Positions 1 through 6,317 of a stretch of DNA of 7,828 nt are shown here, piece after piece. The number at the start of each line of letters is the position of its first letter. Position 1 is the stretch's first letter. Under the pieces are notes generated by a model. It was not told where the DNA came from and did not search any database. It worked only from the letters and a program-made list of their open reading frames with translations. The translations under genes were made by a program, and so were the position numbers. Source of the DNA: Rickettsiales bacterium (GTDB taxonomy: Bacteria > Pseudomonadota > Alphaproteobacteria > Rickettsiales > UBA3002); the NCBI GenBank assembly GCA_947441895.1, contig CANEUT010000072.1, forward strand, positions 1 to 7,828, read 5' to 3'.

Positions 1-2
1 GA

Positions 3-21
3 CCCCGCAATGAATGCGGGG
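3..21. repeat. GC-rich hairpin downstream of trmJ, probable half of a dispersed palindromic repeat
   Basis: CCCCGCA (3-9) and TGCGGGG (15-21) form a perfect 7-bp stem with a 5-nt loop. It lies 41 nt beyond the trmJ stop codon. Read on the minus strand, the hairpin is preceded by TTCTTGTCA, and the same TTCTTGTCA precedes the first hairpin of the 76-bp repeat at 6127-6202. I therefore infer it is one half of another copy of that family, cut by the window edge. It could also help to end transcription of the gltX-trmJ operon, but any T-run would lie outside the window, so I do not call it a terminator. The rest of 1-62 shows no gene. Confidence 0.55.
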
Positions 22-62
22 TGACAAGAAAATAAAAATGGGCCCTCCAGAAGATACACGGG

Positions 63-773
63 TCATTTCGTACGCAGCGCGCGAATAATGCCGCGCCAGG
101 TGGCCACTTCCTGCGAGTTCATTTGGGCGCGGGTGAGCACGGCGCGAATGTTGCGCCACATGCCCTCTTTCTTCTCGGGCACGCGCCAGAAGTTCACTTC
201 CTCAAGCGCGGCCTCGAACTGGTCGAAGAAACCGAAAAGTTCTTCACGTGGAGCTACTTCCTGCGCTTTATCAGCCGCGGGGCGCGGGGCGCTAACAAAC
301 CACTCATAGAGCGTGCACACCACCGCCTGCCCCACATTGAGCGACGGGTAATCTGGCGCCACGGGAATGCTCACCACCGCATCGGCCAAGGCAATATCTT
401 CGTTCTCAAGCCCGGTGCGTTCGGGCCCGAACAGCACCGCGCAACGTTCACCCCGCGCGGCACGCGTGCGCACCTCCACCATGGCTTCGCGCAAATCCAT
501 GGCGGGCATATTCACCGCCCGCTCGCGTGAGCTGGTGGCCACAATGTAATGGCAATCACTCACCGCTTCGCGCAGCGTGGTGAATAATTGCGCATCATCC
601 AGAATGGGAATGGCTTTGCCAGCCACATCACCGGCTTTGGGGTTTGGCCAGCCGTCACGCGGGGCGACAAGGCGCAACTCACCCACGCCGAAATTGGCCA
701 TGGCCCGCGCCGTGGCGCCAATATTCTCGCCCATTTGCGGGCGCACCAGAATGGGAATGATGGTGGAAGACAT
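63..773 (-). CDS. trmJ: TrmJ-like tRNA 2'-O-methyltransferase (SPOUT family)
   Basis: This 236-residue protein has the layout of the TrmJ/LasT branch of the SPOUT (TrmH-type) RNA methyltransferases, which in E. coli 2'-O-methylates tRNA position 32 using S-adenosylmethionine. Three trefoil-knot motifs are visible: NIGATARAM (residues 17-25, with the family arginine), LFGPERTGL (114-122) and SLNVGQAV (144-151). A C-terminal extension (about 180-236) ends in NIRAVLTRAQMNSQEVATWR, the helical tail typical of TrmJ. The length is close to the roughly 240 residues of E. coli TrmJ. The ATG directly abuts the TAA of the upstream gene and has only a weak purine-rich stretch before it, so translation is probably coupled. 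It is the last gene of the operon. The SPOUT methyltransferase assignment is firm. The exact tRNA position is inferred from the family and could differ. Confidence 0.9.
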   Translation of the reverse strand: MSSTIIPILVRPQMGENIGATARAMANFGVGELRLVAPRDGWPNPKAGDVAGKAIPILDDAQLFTTLREAVSDCHYIVATSSRERAVNMPAMDLREAMVEVRTRAARGERCAVLFGPERTGLENEDIALADAVVSIPVAPDYPSLNVGQAVVCTLYEWFVSAPRPAADKAQEVAPREELFGFFDQFEAALEEVNFWRVPEKKEGMWRNIRAVLTRAQMNSQEVATWRGIIRALRTK

Positions 774-1358
774 TTAAGCTACTTCTGCCTTTTGGTTTAG
801 TTTTTCCCAAAAAGCACTAAGCCATGGCCACCAAGCTGTATCAGCAACTTTATCCAGCTCCTCAATTATCTTTTTTCCAAGATGAACCGTTTCCTGCCAC
901 AGCTTCAAATCCTCTCTTATTATAAAGGCTTTTTCTTTAACAGAAGATGCTGCTGCCGGATTGGAGAGTTTTATTAGATCGATTCGAATACCTTGAAGAT
1001 AAGTATAAAAAGTCGTGATGTTTTTTGCTAATTCTTGATCTGTAGGAAGCAAACCTAACCGCTCGATGTGCCTGTCTATCACTGGATCTAACTGAGGCGT
1101 AGTCGTGCCAACGATATCGGATAACGTAACATCTACGCCTGTATCCAAGGTTTTTAGTATATCACTAAAGGATTCTACGTGCCTTCTTCTCTCCGCAATA
1201 TCTAACAAGGCAAATATTTCACCAGCAATTGCCGCGGCTGTACCTCTCATGTCCCTATGCCGTTTGTATGACTCCAAAAGCACTCCAGACCCCATAGCAG
1301 CAGATGCTCCGATAAAGGCTGCCACCAAAGTAGGAAAGAATGTTGGAGAAAAATCCAT
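774..1358 (-). CDS. hypothetical protein with N-terminal membrane anchor
   Basis: I do not recognise this 194-residue protein. Residues about 7-28 are hydrophobic and small-residue rich (LVAAFIGASAAMGSGVLL) and look like one membrane segment. A basic stretch follows (YKRHRDMR, 31-38), which suggests the rest is cytoplasmic. Residues 39-62 and 105-172 look mainly helical and charged and could form coiled coils. There are two tryptophan-rich residues near the end (WWPW, 176-179). No catalytic motif is apparent. The ATG lies 5 nt after the cimA stop codon, with GAAGG inside the end of cimA as a plausible ribosome binding site. Its TAA touches the trmJ ATG. Two sampled 60-base lines inside it are about 42% GC, against about 57% in a sampled cimA line, so it may be a later insertion in the operon. 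The reading frame is convincing. The function is unknown. Confidence 0.75.
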   Translation of the reverse strand: MDFSPTFFPTLVAAFIGASAAMGSGVLLESYKRHRDMRGTAAAIAGEIFALLDIAERRRHVESFSDILKTLDTGVDVTLSDIVGTTTPQLDPVIDRHIERLGLLPTDQELAKNITTFYTYLQGIRIDLIKLSNPAAASSVKEKAFIIREDLKLWQETVHLGKKIIEELDKVADTAWWPWLSAFWEKLNQKAEVA

Positions 1359-1363
1359 ACAAC

Positions 1364-2953
1364 TTAAACCTTCGCCTTTTTCTTCATCAAGTGAAAGCTA
1401 ATCGCATCAAAAAGCGCGTTGTAGGATGCATCAATCACGTTGTGGCTGACGCCAATGGTGTTCCAGCTACGGCCCGCGTCATCCTTGCTCTCGATCATCA
1501 CCCGCGTCAGCGCCGCCGTGGCGTCGGATGGTGTGAGAATCCGCACCTTATAATCGCTCAAATGCATGCTGCTGAGTTTGGGGTAATGCACCAGCAGTGC
1601 CTTGCGCAACGCGGCATCCAGCGCGTTCACGGGGCCGTTACCCTCGGCCACGGTCATCACCTGTTCACCTTTAATCGTCAGCTTCACGGTGGCTTCGCTC
1701 ATGGTCACACGCTTGCCTTTGGCATTGATGCGTCGCTCATCCAGCACGCGGAAACTATGCAGCTCATAATAGCTTGGCACGGTGCCCAGCAACTGGCGCA
1801 CCATCAGTTCAAAACTTGCCTCGGCATCTTCATACGCATACCCAAGTGCTTCGCGGTCTTTCACGTGCTTCACCAGCTCGCCAATACGCGCGTCATCAGC
1901 ATCAATCTCAATACCCATCTGCGCCAAGCGATTCAGAATATTCGCCCGCCCCGCTTTGTCGGAAACCAGAATCATCCGGCTATTACCCACGGTCGCCGGG
2001 TCGATATGTTCGTACGACTTCGTATCTTTGCTCATGGCGCTGACATGCAGCCCGCCTTTATGGGCGAAGGCGCTTTTGCCAACATACGCCGCGTGATTAT
2101 TCGGCGCACGGTTCAGCCGCTCATCCACCAGCCGCGACACATGGCCAATGCGCGCCAGTTGTTTTTCGCTGATGCCGGTGGTGAAGCCCATTTTCAGCAT
2201 GAGGGTTGGAATAATGGAAATGAGATTCGCATTACCGCAACGTTCCCCAATGCCATTGATGGTGCCCTGCACCTGCCGCACGCCCGCTTCCACCGCGGCG
2301 AGTGAATTGGCCACTGCCTGCTCCGTATCGTTATGGCAGTGAACACCGAACGCGGTGTGCGGAAATTTGTTCTTCACTTCACTCACCATGCGATAAATTT
2401 CGGAAGGCAGTGAGCCTCCATTGGTATCGCATAGCACTACCCAGCTTACCTTTGCTTCCTGTGCGGCACGAACTACTTCCAGCGCATATTCGGGGTTGGC
2501 TTTGTAACCATCAAAAAAATGTTCGGCATCAAAAACGGCTTCGCGCTTTTTACCAATCACATGCGCGAACGATTCCTCAATCATCCGCAGATTTTCTTTT
2601 TTCGAAATTTTCAGCGCGGCTTCTACCTGCCAATCCCACGCCTTTCCCACAAGACACACGCTGGGCGTGTTTGCAGCCAAAACATCTTGCAAACCGGGGT
2701 CATTCGCGGCTGACCTGCCGGCGCGGCGCGTCATGCCAAAGGCGGTGAGCTTTGCTTTTTTTGGCGTTGGCGCAGCAGCAAAAAACGCATCATCGGTGGG
2801 GTTCGCACCGGGCCATCCGCCCTCGATATAATCGATGCCAAACGCATCCAGCTCAGCGGCGATGGCAAGCTTATCCGCCACGGAAAAATCAATCCCGCGG
2901 GCTTGTGCGCCATCGCGCAGTGTTGAATCGTAAAGGTAAATCCGTTCAGCCAT
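1364..2953 (-). CDS. cimA: (R)-citramalate synthase
   Basis: This enzyme condenses pyruvate with acetyl-CoA to give (R)-citramalate, the first step of the threonine-independent route to 2-oxobutyrate and isoleucine. The 529 residues match the DRE-TIM metallolyase family. DSTLRDGAQ (9-17) carries the catalytic Arg and metal-binding Asp. HCHND (205-209) supplies metal-binding histidines, and NGIGERCGNANL (233-244) is the conserved loop. The motif GGWPGANP (45-52) and GGLHVSAMSKDTKSYEHIDP (300-319) favour CimA over 2-isopropylmalate synthase (LeuA). Residues about 385-525 correspond to the C-terminal allosteric domain, usually the isoleucine-sensing part. An in-frame TAA sits 9 nt upstream of the ATG, so no longer start is possible. 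The next in-frame Met is residue 74, past the catalytic motif. There is no good Shine-Dalgarno sequence, and a promoter lies immediately upstream. LeuA or homocitrate synthase is less likely. Confidence 0.93.
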   Translation of the reverse strand: MAERIYLYDSTLRDGAQARGIDFSVADKLAIAAELDAFGIDYIEGGWPGANPTDDAFFAAAPTPKKAKLTAFGMTRRAGRSAANDPGLQDVLAANTPSVCLVGKAWDWQVEAALKISKKENLRMIEESFAHVIGKKREAVFDAEHFFDGYKANPEYALEVVRAAQEAKVSWVVLCDTNGGSLPSEIYRMVSEVKNKFPHTAFGVHCHNDTEQAVANSLAAVEAGVRQVQGTINGIGERCGNANLISIIPTLMLKMGFTTGISEKQLARIGHVSRLVDERLNRAPNNHAAYVGKSAFAHKGGLHVSAMSKDTKSYEHIDPATVGNSRMILVSDKAGRANILNRLAQMGIEIDADDARIGELVKHVKDREALGYAYEDAEASFELMVRQLLGTVPSYYELHSFRVLDERRINAKGKRVTMSEATVKLTIKGEQVMTVAEGNGPVNALDAALRKALLVHYPKLSSMHLSDYKVRILTPSDATAALTRVMIESKDDAGRSWNTIGVSHNVIDASYNALFDAISFHLMKKKAKV

Positions 2954-2961
2954 AGCCCGCG

Positions 2962-2990
2962 CTTATACAAGGATTGGTGCGGCGCGGCAA
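2962..2990 (-). promoter_or_regulatory. sigma70-type promoter for cimA, possibly giving a leaderless mRNA
   Basis: On the minus strand, TTGCCG (2990-2985; 4 of 6 to TTGACA) and TATAAG (2967-2962; 5 of 6 to TATAAT) are separated by exactly 17 bp. The pair fills the 37-nt gap between the channel gene stop and cimA. Only 8 nt lie between the -10 box and the ATG, so normal spacing puts the transcription start within about two bases of the start codon. This is an inference from consensus matching. Read-through from gltX could also express cimA. Confidence 0.5.
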
Positions 2991-3449
2991 CTAATCCTTA
3001 TTATGCCCGTGCCGTTGGCGCTTATGCGCCAGATATTTCTCGGTGACGAGATAGGTGACGGTTACCGTCCAGCCGATGAGAATGAGGCCCATAATCGCCT
3101 CAACCCCCACTAGCAAACGCAAACCGCCTGTTGGCGCCACATCACCCAGCCCCAGCGACGAATAGCTGACCACCGAGAAATAGGCATAATCCAAAATATG
3201 GTGCGTAATATCGCCCTTCAGACTACCGAAAGTAAACCAGTTATCCAGACCATAATAGGTGAGGGCAAACGCCCACACCGCAATGGTGTGCCCAACAAAT
3301 GCTGAGAAAACAGTGAGCAAAATTTGCAGGCGCGGATGGGCTTCGAGCCGTGGCAATACCAGCCACACATGGGCCAGAATTTCATAGAACATCGCCGTGC
3401 AAAAGAGAATAAGCCCAAGGCTCACCACACTTGCAATAACGAATTCCAT
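2991..3449 (-). CDS. small potassium-channel-like membrane protein (Ion_trans_2 type pore)
   Basis: This 152-residue protein has three likely membrane segments (about 3-33, 42-68 and 112-135). Between the last two lies a pore loop, YAYFSVVSYSSLGLGDVAPTG (start at about residue 88). SLGLGD (98-103) sits where potassium channels have the selectivity filter T-x-G-Y-G-D. The Tyr is replaced by Leu, which is seen in some bacterial channel-like proteins. No RCK or cyclic-nucleotide-binding domain follows; the tail is short and basic/histidine-rich (KRQRHGHNKD). It probably sits in the inner membrane and conducts K+ or a similar cation as an oligomer, but ion selectivity cannot be read from sequence. 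A strong ribosome binding site (GGAGG, 5 nt before the ATG) lies inside the end of cysS. The start overlaps the cysS stop as TAATG, implying translational coupling. The pore-domain call is good. The physiological role is unknown. Confidence 0.82.
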   Translation of the reverse strand: MEFVIASVVSLGLILFCTAMFYEILAHVWLVLPRLEAHPRLQILLTVFSAFVGHTIAVWAFALTYYGLDNWFTFGSLKGDITHHILDYAYFSVVSYSSLGLGDVAPTGGLRLLVGVEAIMGLILIGWTVTVTYLVTEKYLAHKRQRHGHNKD

Positions 3450-4768
3450 TATCCCCTCCGCCAGGTGGTGCCGGTGGCGCTATCTTCCAGAAGAATGCCG
3501 CGGGCTTTCAGCGTGTCGCGAATCGCATCGGATGTTGCAAAATCACGCGCTTTTTTTGCTTCGTCGCGTGTAGCAATTTGCACGTCAATCCATAGCGTGT
3601 CGTCGCTTGCTTCACCCTGGAACCATTGCTCAGCCGTGAGATTCAGCAGACCCAGAAACTTCGCATTGGTGCGCAATGCTGCACCATCAAGCGTTTGCAA
3701 AATGGCCAGTGCTTTGGGGGTGTTCAGGTTGTCGTTCAGCGCAGCAAGAATCTCACCGTTCAGCTCGGCTGTCTCGCCCACGGCGCCGCTTTGACGATAC
3801 ATGCGATCCACCACTTTCTGCGAATCGGCGAGCAGTTTTTCGCTCCAATCGAGCGGTTCATTATAGCGTGTGGAAAGCAGCGCAAAACGAATCACCTCAC
3901 CCTTTACCCCACGCTGCAGCAAATCATCGACGGTGATGAAGTTACCAAGCGATTTGCTCATTTTCTCGCCCTCAACGGTGAGGAAGCCATTATGCACCCA
4001 ATAGCGCGCATAGCCGCTGCCCACATGACCGCAGGTGGATTGCGCAATTTCATTCTCATGATGCGGGAACATGAGGTCGGCCCCACCACCGTGAATGTCA
4101 AAGTCGGTGCCCAAATGTGCTGCACTCATGGCAGAACATTCAATATGCCAACCCGGGCGACCCACGCCCCACGGCGAATCAAACTTGGCGCTGGCATCGT
4201 CTTTCTCGCTGGCGGGTTTCCACAGCACAAAATCACCGGCATATTCTTTATAGGGCGCTACTTCCACGCGGGCACCGGCCACCATGTCCTTCATGCTGCG
4301 GCGGCTGAGCTTGCCGTAGTTTTCGTCTTTCTGCACACGGAACAGCACGTGGCCCTCCGCCGCATAAGCATAGCCACCCGCGATGAGTTTTTCAATGAGT
4401 GCAATCATGCCCGCAATATGTTCGGTCGCGCGCGGCTCGATGGTGGGGGGCAGGCAGTTCAACGCCGCCATATCGGCATGGAATTTCGCTGTGATTTCTT
4501 CCGTCAACGCGCGAATGGTGATGTTACGCTCCACCGCCGCGGCATTAATTTTATCATCCACATCGGTGATGTTGCGCACATAGGTGACCTTGGGGAATTG
4601 CTGACGCAGCAAACGGAACAACACATCATACACCACCACGCTGCGCGCATTGCCAATATGCGGCGGCGCATAAACCGTGGGCCCGCACACATACATTTTA
4701 ATATGCGACGCATCGAGGGGAATAAACTCCTCAATCTCGCGCGTCAGGGTGTTCGAAAGTTTTATCAC
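3449..4768 (-). CDS. cysS: cysteinyl-tRNA synthetase
   Basis: This cytoplasmic class I aminoacyl-tRNA synthetase attaches cysteine to tRNA-Cys using ATP. The nucleotide-binding signatures are PPHIGNAR (35-42, a HIGN form of the HIGH motif) and EKMSKSLGN (268-276). The zinc site that selects cysteine is complete: Cys28 (MYVCGPTVY), Cys211 (WHIECSAM), His236 and Glu240 (FPHHENE), matching the spacing in E. coli. The 439 residues are slightly shorter than the 461 of the E. coli enzyme, with a compact C-terminal anticodon-binding domain. The start codon is GTG and shares GTGA with the gltX stop, a 4-nt overlap that implies coupled translation. No in-frame ATG occurs before Met25, which is too close to the active site to be the start. 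The stop codon overlaps the start of the channel gene by one base. Confidence 0.96.
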   Translation of the reverse strand: MIKLSNTLTREIEEFIPLDASHIKMYVCGPTVYAPPHIGNARSVVVYDVLFRLLRQQFPKVTYVRNITDVDDKINAAAVERNITIRALTEEITAKFHADMAALNCLPPTIEPRATEHIAGMIALIEKLIAGGYAYAAEGHVLFRVQKDENYGKLSRRSMKDMVAGARVEVAPYKEYAGDFVLWKPASEKDDASAKFDSPWGVGRPGWHIECSAMSAAHLGTDFDIHGGGADLMFPHHENEIAQSTCGHVGSGYARYWVHNGFLTVEGEKMSKSLGNFITVDDLLQRGVKGEVIRFALLSTRYNEPLDWSEKLLADSQKVVDRMYRQSGAVGETAELNGEILAALNDNLNTPKALAILQTLDGAALRTNAKFLGLLNLTAEQWFQGEASDDTLWIDVQIATRDEAKKARDFATSDAIRDTLKARGILLEDSATGTTWRRG

Positions 4769-6108
4769 GCCACCTGCCCCAGCAAGCGTTTCTCAGCCCG
4801 CTCGCGGCCTAAGAGTGCGAACAAGGTTTTCATGTCCGGCCCGTGCTCCATGGCGGTTAAAGCCAAGCGCAGCGGCATAAATAATTCTTTACCCTTGCGG
4901 CCGGTCGCTTCTTTCACCGCATTGGCAAATATATCCCAGCTATCCGCACCCCACTCACCCGCAGGCAGCAAGGTAGCCGCCTGATTGGTGAAGGCAGCAT
5001 CGTCAATTTTTGGGGTGATGGGTTGCTTCAGCACATCCCACCAATCGCGCGCATCATCGACGGTCGTAAGGTTGGGTTTAATTTGCTCCCAGAAGTTCGC
5101 GTCAATATCGCCCATGCCGCGCGCGGCCAATAATTGCTGCACTTCGGCATAGGGTAATTGGTGCAGCAATTTCTGGTTTAAACGCTCCAGCTCAAGCGGG
5201 TCATAGTTCGCCATGGCGCGGCCCAATTTGTTGATGCCAAAACTGGCGATGAGTGCAGGCACCGAATCAGCCAGCTCAATGGCATCGGACGTGCCAATTT
5301 TTGCAAGATAGCTAAGCAGCACCAGCGGGAAAACACCACCTTCACGCAGGCTGCGGATATCACCGCCACCCATACGTTTGCTGATTTTTCCTTCTTTCAT
5401 TTTTAGTAGCGCCATGTGGCCAAACACGGGCACTTTGTGGCCCAGCGCCTCCATGATTTGCACCTGGGAGGCGGTGTTGCTCACATGGTCTTCCCCGCGA
5501 ATAATATGGGTGATGCCATGCTCGCCATCATCCACCGAGGTGGAAAGGGTGAACAGGGCCACGCCGTCTTCACGAATCAGCACCGGGTCGGAAAGTTTTG
5601 CACCATCGAACTCGACCTTGCCGCGAATCATATCCTCCCACACGATGGGGGCATGGTTCAGCTTGAAGCGCCAGTGGGGCTTGCGGCCTTCCGCTTCATA
5701 CGCTTTGCGTTTTTCATCGGTCTCAGTCAGTGCTTCGCGGCCATAAATGGGCGGCAATCCACGGCTGATGAGAAGTTTGCGTTTTACGTCGAGCTCTTCC
5801 GGCGTTTCATAGCAGGGGTATAACCGGCCATCGGCCACCAGCTTTTGTTTTGCCAGCTCGTAACGGTCGAACCGGGCCGATTGTTTGTCGGTCAGGTCCC
5901 ACGGCAAACCCAGCCACTGTAAATCATCGCGGATACCTTGCTCATATTCCGCGCTGGAACGTGCCATGTCGGTATCATCAATGCGCAGCATGAACTGGCC
6001 GCCCGCCGCTTTGGCGAACAGGAAGTTGCAAATGGCGGTGCGCACATTGCCCACATGAAGCCAGCCGGTTGGGCTTGGTGCAAAACGAACTAATACTTTT
6101 TCGGTCAT
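4765..6108 (-). CDS. gltX: glutamyl-tRNA synthetase
   Basis: This class I synthetase charges tRNA-Glu with glutamate. FAPSPTGWLHVGN (9-21) is the HIGH-type motif, RIDDTD (42-47) follows it, and KISKR (241-245) is the KMSKS-type motif. The 447 residues, counted from the chosen start, fit the bacterial family. The zinc knuckle of the E. coli enzyme is not apparent; only Cys99 remains near YPCYETPEEL. Many alphaproteobacteria carry two gltX copies and lack glutaminyl-tRNA synthetase, so this copy might also, or mainly, charge tRNA-Gln; sequence alone does not decide. I chose the ATG at 6108 because MTEKVLVRFAPSPTG is the usual family start and GGAAAG (6116-6111) is a reasonable ribosome binding site. 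A longer frame begins at 6132, but its ATG lies in the repeat at 6127-6202 and would add eight unconserved residues. This is the first gene of the likely operon. Confidence 0.95.
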   Translation of the reverse strand: MTEKVLVRFAPSPTGWLHVGNVRTAICNFLFAKAAGGQFMLRIDDTDMARSSAEYEQGIRDDLQWLGLPWDLTDKQSARFDRYELAKQKLVADGRLYPCYETPEELDVKRKLLISRGLPPIYGREALTETDEKRKAYEAEGRKPHWRFKLNHAPIVWEDMIRGKVEFDGAKLSDPVLIREDGVALFTLSTSVDDGEHGITHIIRGEDHVSNTASQVQIMEALGHKVPVFGHMALLKMKEGKISKRMGGGDIRSLREGGVFPLVLLSYLAKIGTSDAIELADSVPALIASFGINKLGRAMANYDPLELERLNQKLLHQLPYAEVQQLLAARGMGDIDANFWEQIKPNLTTVDDARDWWDVLKQPITPKIDDAAFTNQAATLLPAGEWGADSWDIFANAVKEATGRKGKELFMPLRLALTAMEHGPDMKTLFALLGRERAEKRLLGQVA

Positions 6109-6110
6109 AA

Positions 6111-6116
6111 CTTTCC
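6111..6116 (-). promoter_or_regulatory. ribosome binding site that decides the gltX start
   Basis: GGAAAG on the minus strand, with its GGA core 5 nt before the ATG at 6108. It supports this start over the ATG at 6132, which is preceded only by the repeat's hairpin sequence. Confidence 0.6.
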
Positions 6117-6126
6117 ATTTCGTTCT

Positions 6127-6202
6127 TGTCATTCCCGCGAAAGCGGGAATCTAAGGCAGCAAAAGCACTTGGCCGGAGATCCCCGCCTACGCGGGGATGA
6201 CA
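6127..6202. repeat. 76-bp double-hairpin palindromic repeat in the gltX leader
   Basis: The outer ends are inverted copies: TGTCATTCCCGCG at the left and CGCGGGGATGACA at the right, with one mismatch. Each half is also a hairpin by itself: ATTCCCGCGAAAGCGGGAAT (6131-6150) and ATCCCCGCCTACGCGGGGAT (6179-6198). The middle (about 6151-6178) is unpaired. This matches a type of small dispersed repeat common between genes in proteobacterial genomes; it encodes nothing. Here it lies in the gltX 5' leader, and its last hairpin ends about 22 nt before the start codon, so it may affect translation or mRNA stability. The structure is seen directly; its dispersed nature is inferred from the similar half-copy at 3-21. 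Confidence 0.85.
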
Positions 6203-6225
6203 GTTTCTAGTGATTCTGTGTCTGA

Positions 6226-6254
6226 TGGTTAGAGGATTGCGCGGCCAAGTTCAA
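6226..6254 (-). promoter_or_regulatory. weak candidate promoter for the gltX operon
   Basis: On the minus strand, TTGAAC (6254-6249) and TAACCA (6231-6226) are 17 bp apart. The -35 box is fair and the -10 box poor. A promoter is expected here because the upstream gene ends in a terminator at 6265-6297, but this placement is tentative. If correct, the gltX mRNA would begin near 6219 and contain the whole double-hairpin repeat. Confidence 0.25.
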
Positions 6255-6260
6255 CCGCGC
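6239..6260. other. short GC-rich hairpin of unknown role
   Basis: GCGCGG (6239-6244) and CCGCGC (6255-6260) form a 6-bp stem around a 10-nt loop. No T-run follows on either strand, so it is not a typical intrinsic terminator. It overlaps the weak candidate -35 box and lies just past the terminator of the upstream gene. Confidence 0.35.
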
Positions 6261-6264
6261 CAAT

Positions 6265-6297
6265 AAAAAAAGCCCCGGGAAAGACCCAAGGCTTTTT
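6265..6297 (-). terminator. intrinsic terminator of the secreted-protein gene, possibly bidirectional
   Basis: AAAAAGCC (6267-6274) pairs with GGCTTTTT (6290-6297). An inner GGG (6277-6279) can pair with CCC (6285-6287). On the minus strand the stem is followed by seven T residues (6271-6265), right after the stop codon of the gene at 6318-6812. On the plus strand it ends in five T residues, so it could also stop antisense transcription. It separates that gene from the gltX operon. Confidence 0.8.
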
Positions 6298-6317
6298 CAT
6301 GGTTGTTACAATAACCG

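Noticed and set aside
1340..2305. Plus-strand open frame (321 codons) opposite cimA
   Set aside because: It is antisense to the conserved cimA sequence, has His-rich composition and no recognisable motif or ribosome binding site.
3626..4984. Long plus-strand open frame (452 codons) opposite cysS and the end of gltX
   Set aside because: It lies wholly antisense to two strongly conserved genes. Its translation is rich in His, Arg and Ala with no domain pattern, as expected for the shadow frame of GC-biased coding DNA.
6109..6132. Eight extra N-terminal residues on gltX from the ATG at 6132
   Set aside because: The ATG lies within the palindromic repeat, the added residues are not conserved in the family, and a better ribosome binding site precedes the ATG at 6108.
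6127..6202. T-box or other riboswitch in the gltX leader
   Set aside because: The structure is fully explained by two simple palindromes of a dispersed repeat type. No specifier loop, conserved T-box sequence or terminator/antiterminator pair is visible, and T-boxes are rare in proteobacteria.
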